Assembly: GCA_964534845.1 (NCBI GenBank) | Contig: CAZHPV010000023.1 | Coordinates: 1 to 35,242, forward strand | Length of the DNA stretch: 35,242 bases | DNA from: CALCKU01 sp964534845 | GTDB taxonomy: Bacteria > Pseudomonadota > Alphaproteobacteria > Caulobacterales > Maricaulaceae | Direction: 5' to 3' | Shown here: positions 34,544 to 35,242 of the stretch, one piece after another | Layout: every line of letters starts with the position of its first letter | Position numbering within the stretch: position 1 is the first letter of the stretch | Notes under the pieces: model-generated | What the model saw: only the letters and a program-made list of their open reading frames with translations | The model's database searches: none | Told to the model about the DNA's origin: nothing | Program-made: the position numbers and the translations under genes

Positions 34544-35242
34544 TGCTTAATTATCCTTATGTACCGATAAATAAGCGTAACCCGCTTAAATTTCCCGGCG
34601 GCAAACGTGTTGCCGTTATTATCTCTTTCAACCTTGAGACCTGGGACTTGCTAAAAGATACTGATGAGCCATATTACGCGGGCGGACCGCCCGTATTGCC
34701 GGATATTCTTCCCGGTAATGTGGCTGACTTTCCAAATTATACATGGCGCGAATATGGTCAGCGCGTCGGCGTGTTTCGCATGTTTGATGCGATGGATAAA
34801 TATAATATTAAGCCATCATGTACGACCAATGCTGTCACCTTTGAGCGCCGGTTTGCTATGGTTGAAGCGGCCATGGAACGCGGCTGCGAGATTGTGGCGC
34901 ATAACTGGGAGCAGGGCGAACTGCTTTGGAAGCATGCCTTTGATATTGACGCAGAACGCGACGTTATCAAACGGACATTAGATCAATATGAAAAATATGT
35001 AGGTAAAAAAGCTAAAGGTTGGTTGTCATCATCCTTACGCGGCACGGTCAATACAGCGCAGATTTTAGCTGAAAATGGCCTGACATTTTATTGCGATATG
35101 CTCAATGATGATCAACCTTATTTGGTGCATACCCGTGAAGGCCCTATCGTGATTACACCTTATTCCAATGAGATAAATGACTTCACGCTTATCACGCGCA
35201 GAGGCCACTCAACCAATGAAGTGGCAGAGATATTGATTGAGG
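34544..35242 (+). CDS. Polysaccharide deacetylase / PuuE-like family protein, 3' part cut by window edge
   Basis: The first 233 codons of a gene that runs off the right edge. The protein begins MLNYPYVPINKRNPLKFPGG, then RVAVIISFNLETWD, where the metal-site aspartate of the family is expected and the sequence is Asn-Leu-Glu. Later come a catalytic-pocket-like GCEIVAHNWEQGE segment with the conserved His, and a GWLSSSLRGTVNTAQILAENG substrate-binding block. The family includes chitin/peptidoglycan deacetylases and the PuuE-type allantoinases that open cyclic ureides. With HyuA/HyuB and a racemase-family gene nearby, a cyclic-amide hydrolase is plausible but not proven. The ATG lies five bases after the preceding stop, so it shares the operon. 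Confidence 0.82.

Noticed and set aside
6963..35242. CRISPR array, transposase, integrase, prophage or defence genes
   Set aside because: I looked for regularly spaced repeats and for phage, transposon or defence protein motifs and saw none.

Overview
The window looks like the chromosome of a moderately low-GC marine alphaproteobacterium. The grounds are a TonB receptor of the type common in Caulobacterales, Maricaulales and Sphingomonadales, a RadC/Map/PurB housekeeping block, several CaiB-type CoA-transferases, and DUF1838 and HapK-like proteins. A Hyphomonadaceae or Maricaulaceae relative is a guess and cannot be fixed from the sequence alone.

Layout. Positions 1-5.6 kb hold housekeeping genes, all on the minus strand: the start of a small secreted protein, purB, a spinster-type MFS transporter, a small membrane protein, radC and map. 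An AraC-type regulator (5803-6816, plus) and tRNA-Leu(TAA) (6876-6962) follow. From 6978 to the right edge everything is accessory. It is a dense metabolic cluster with no transposase, integrase or regulator of its own in view.

The accessory cluster divides into several blocks. (a) An alpha-methylacyl-CoA racemase-like gene (minus) diverges from a HapK-like gene (plus). (b) A Tat-exported DUF1838 protein (minus) diverges from a tight eight-gene plus-strand operon: DUF3598-like protein, methyltransferase, small helical protein, MmgE/PrpD, NTF2-like, MFS, VOC and SDR. (c) An aldehyde dehydrogenase (minus) converges on the SDR and diverges from a second methyltransferase plus small-protein pair. 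(d) A TonB receptor. (e) hyuA-hyuB-CoA-transferase. (f) A Tat-exported M24-family protein (minus) converges on that operon. (g) A plus-strand operon holds a lipoprotein DUF1838, a lipoprotein serine hydrolase, an FAD monooxygenase, an arylmalonate-decarboxylase/maleate-isomerase family protein and the start of a polysaccharide-deacetylase/PuuE-like protein that runs off the window.

How the genes may work together (inference). TonB-dependent uptake and an MFS carrier would bring in a substrate. Four predicted lipoproteins (two DUF1838, an M24 protein and a serine hydrolase) could act on it at the cell envelope. Cytoplasmic HyuA/HyuB and a PuuE-like deacetylase suggest attack on amide or cyclic-amide C-N bonds. 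FAD monooxygenase, SDR, ALDH, VOC and MmgE/PrpD suggest oxidative or lyase steps, and the CoA-transferases suggest a CoA-thioester end phase. The substrate is unknown. The most distinctive element is a duplicated two-gene module, a methyltransferase with a novel-looking N-terminal half followed by a small helical protein.
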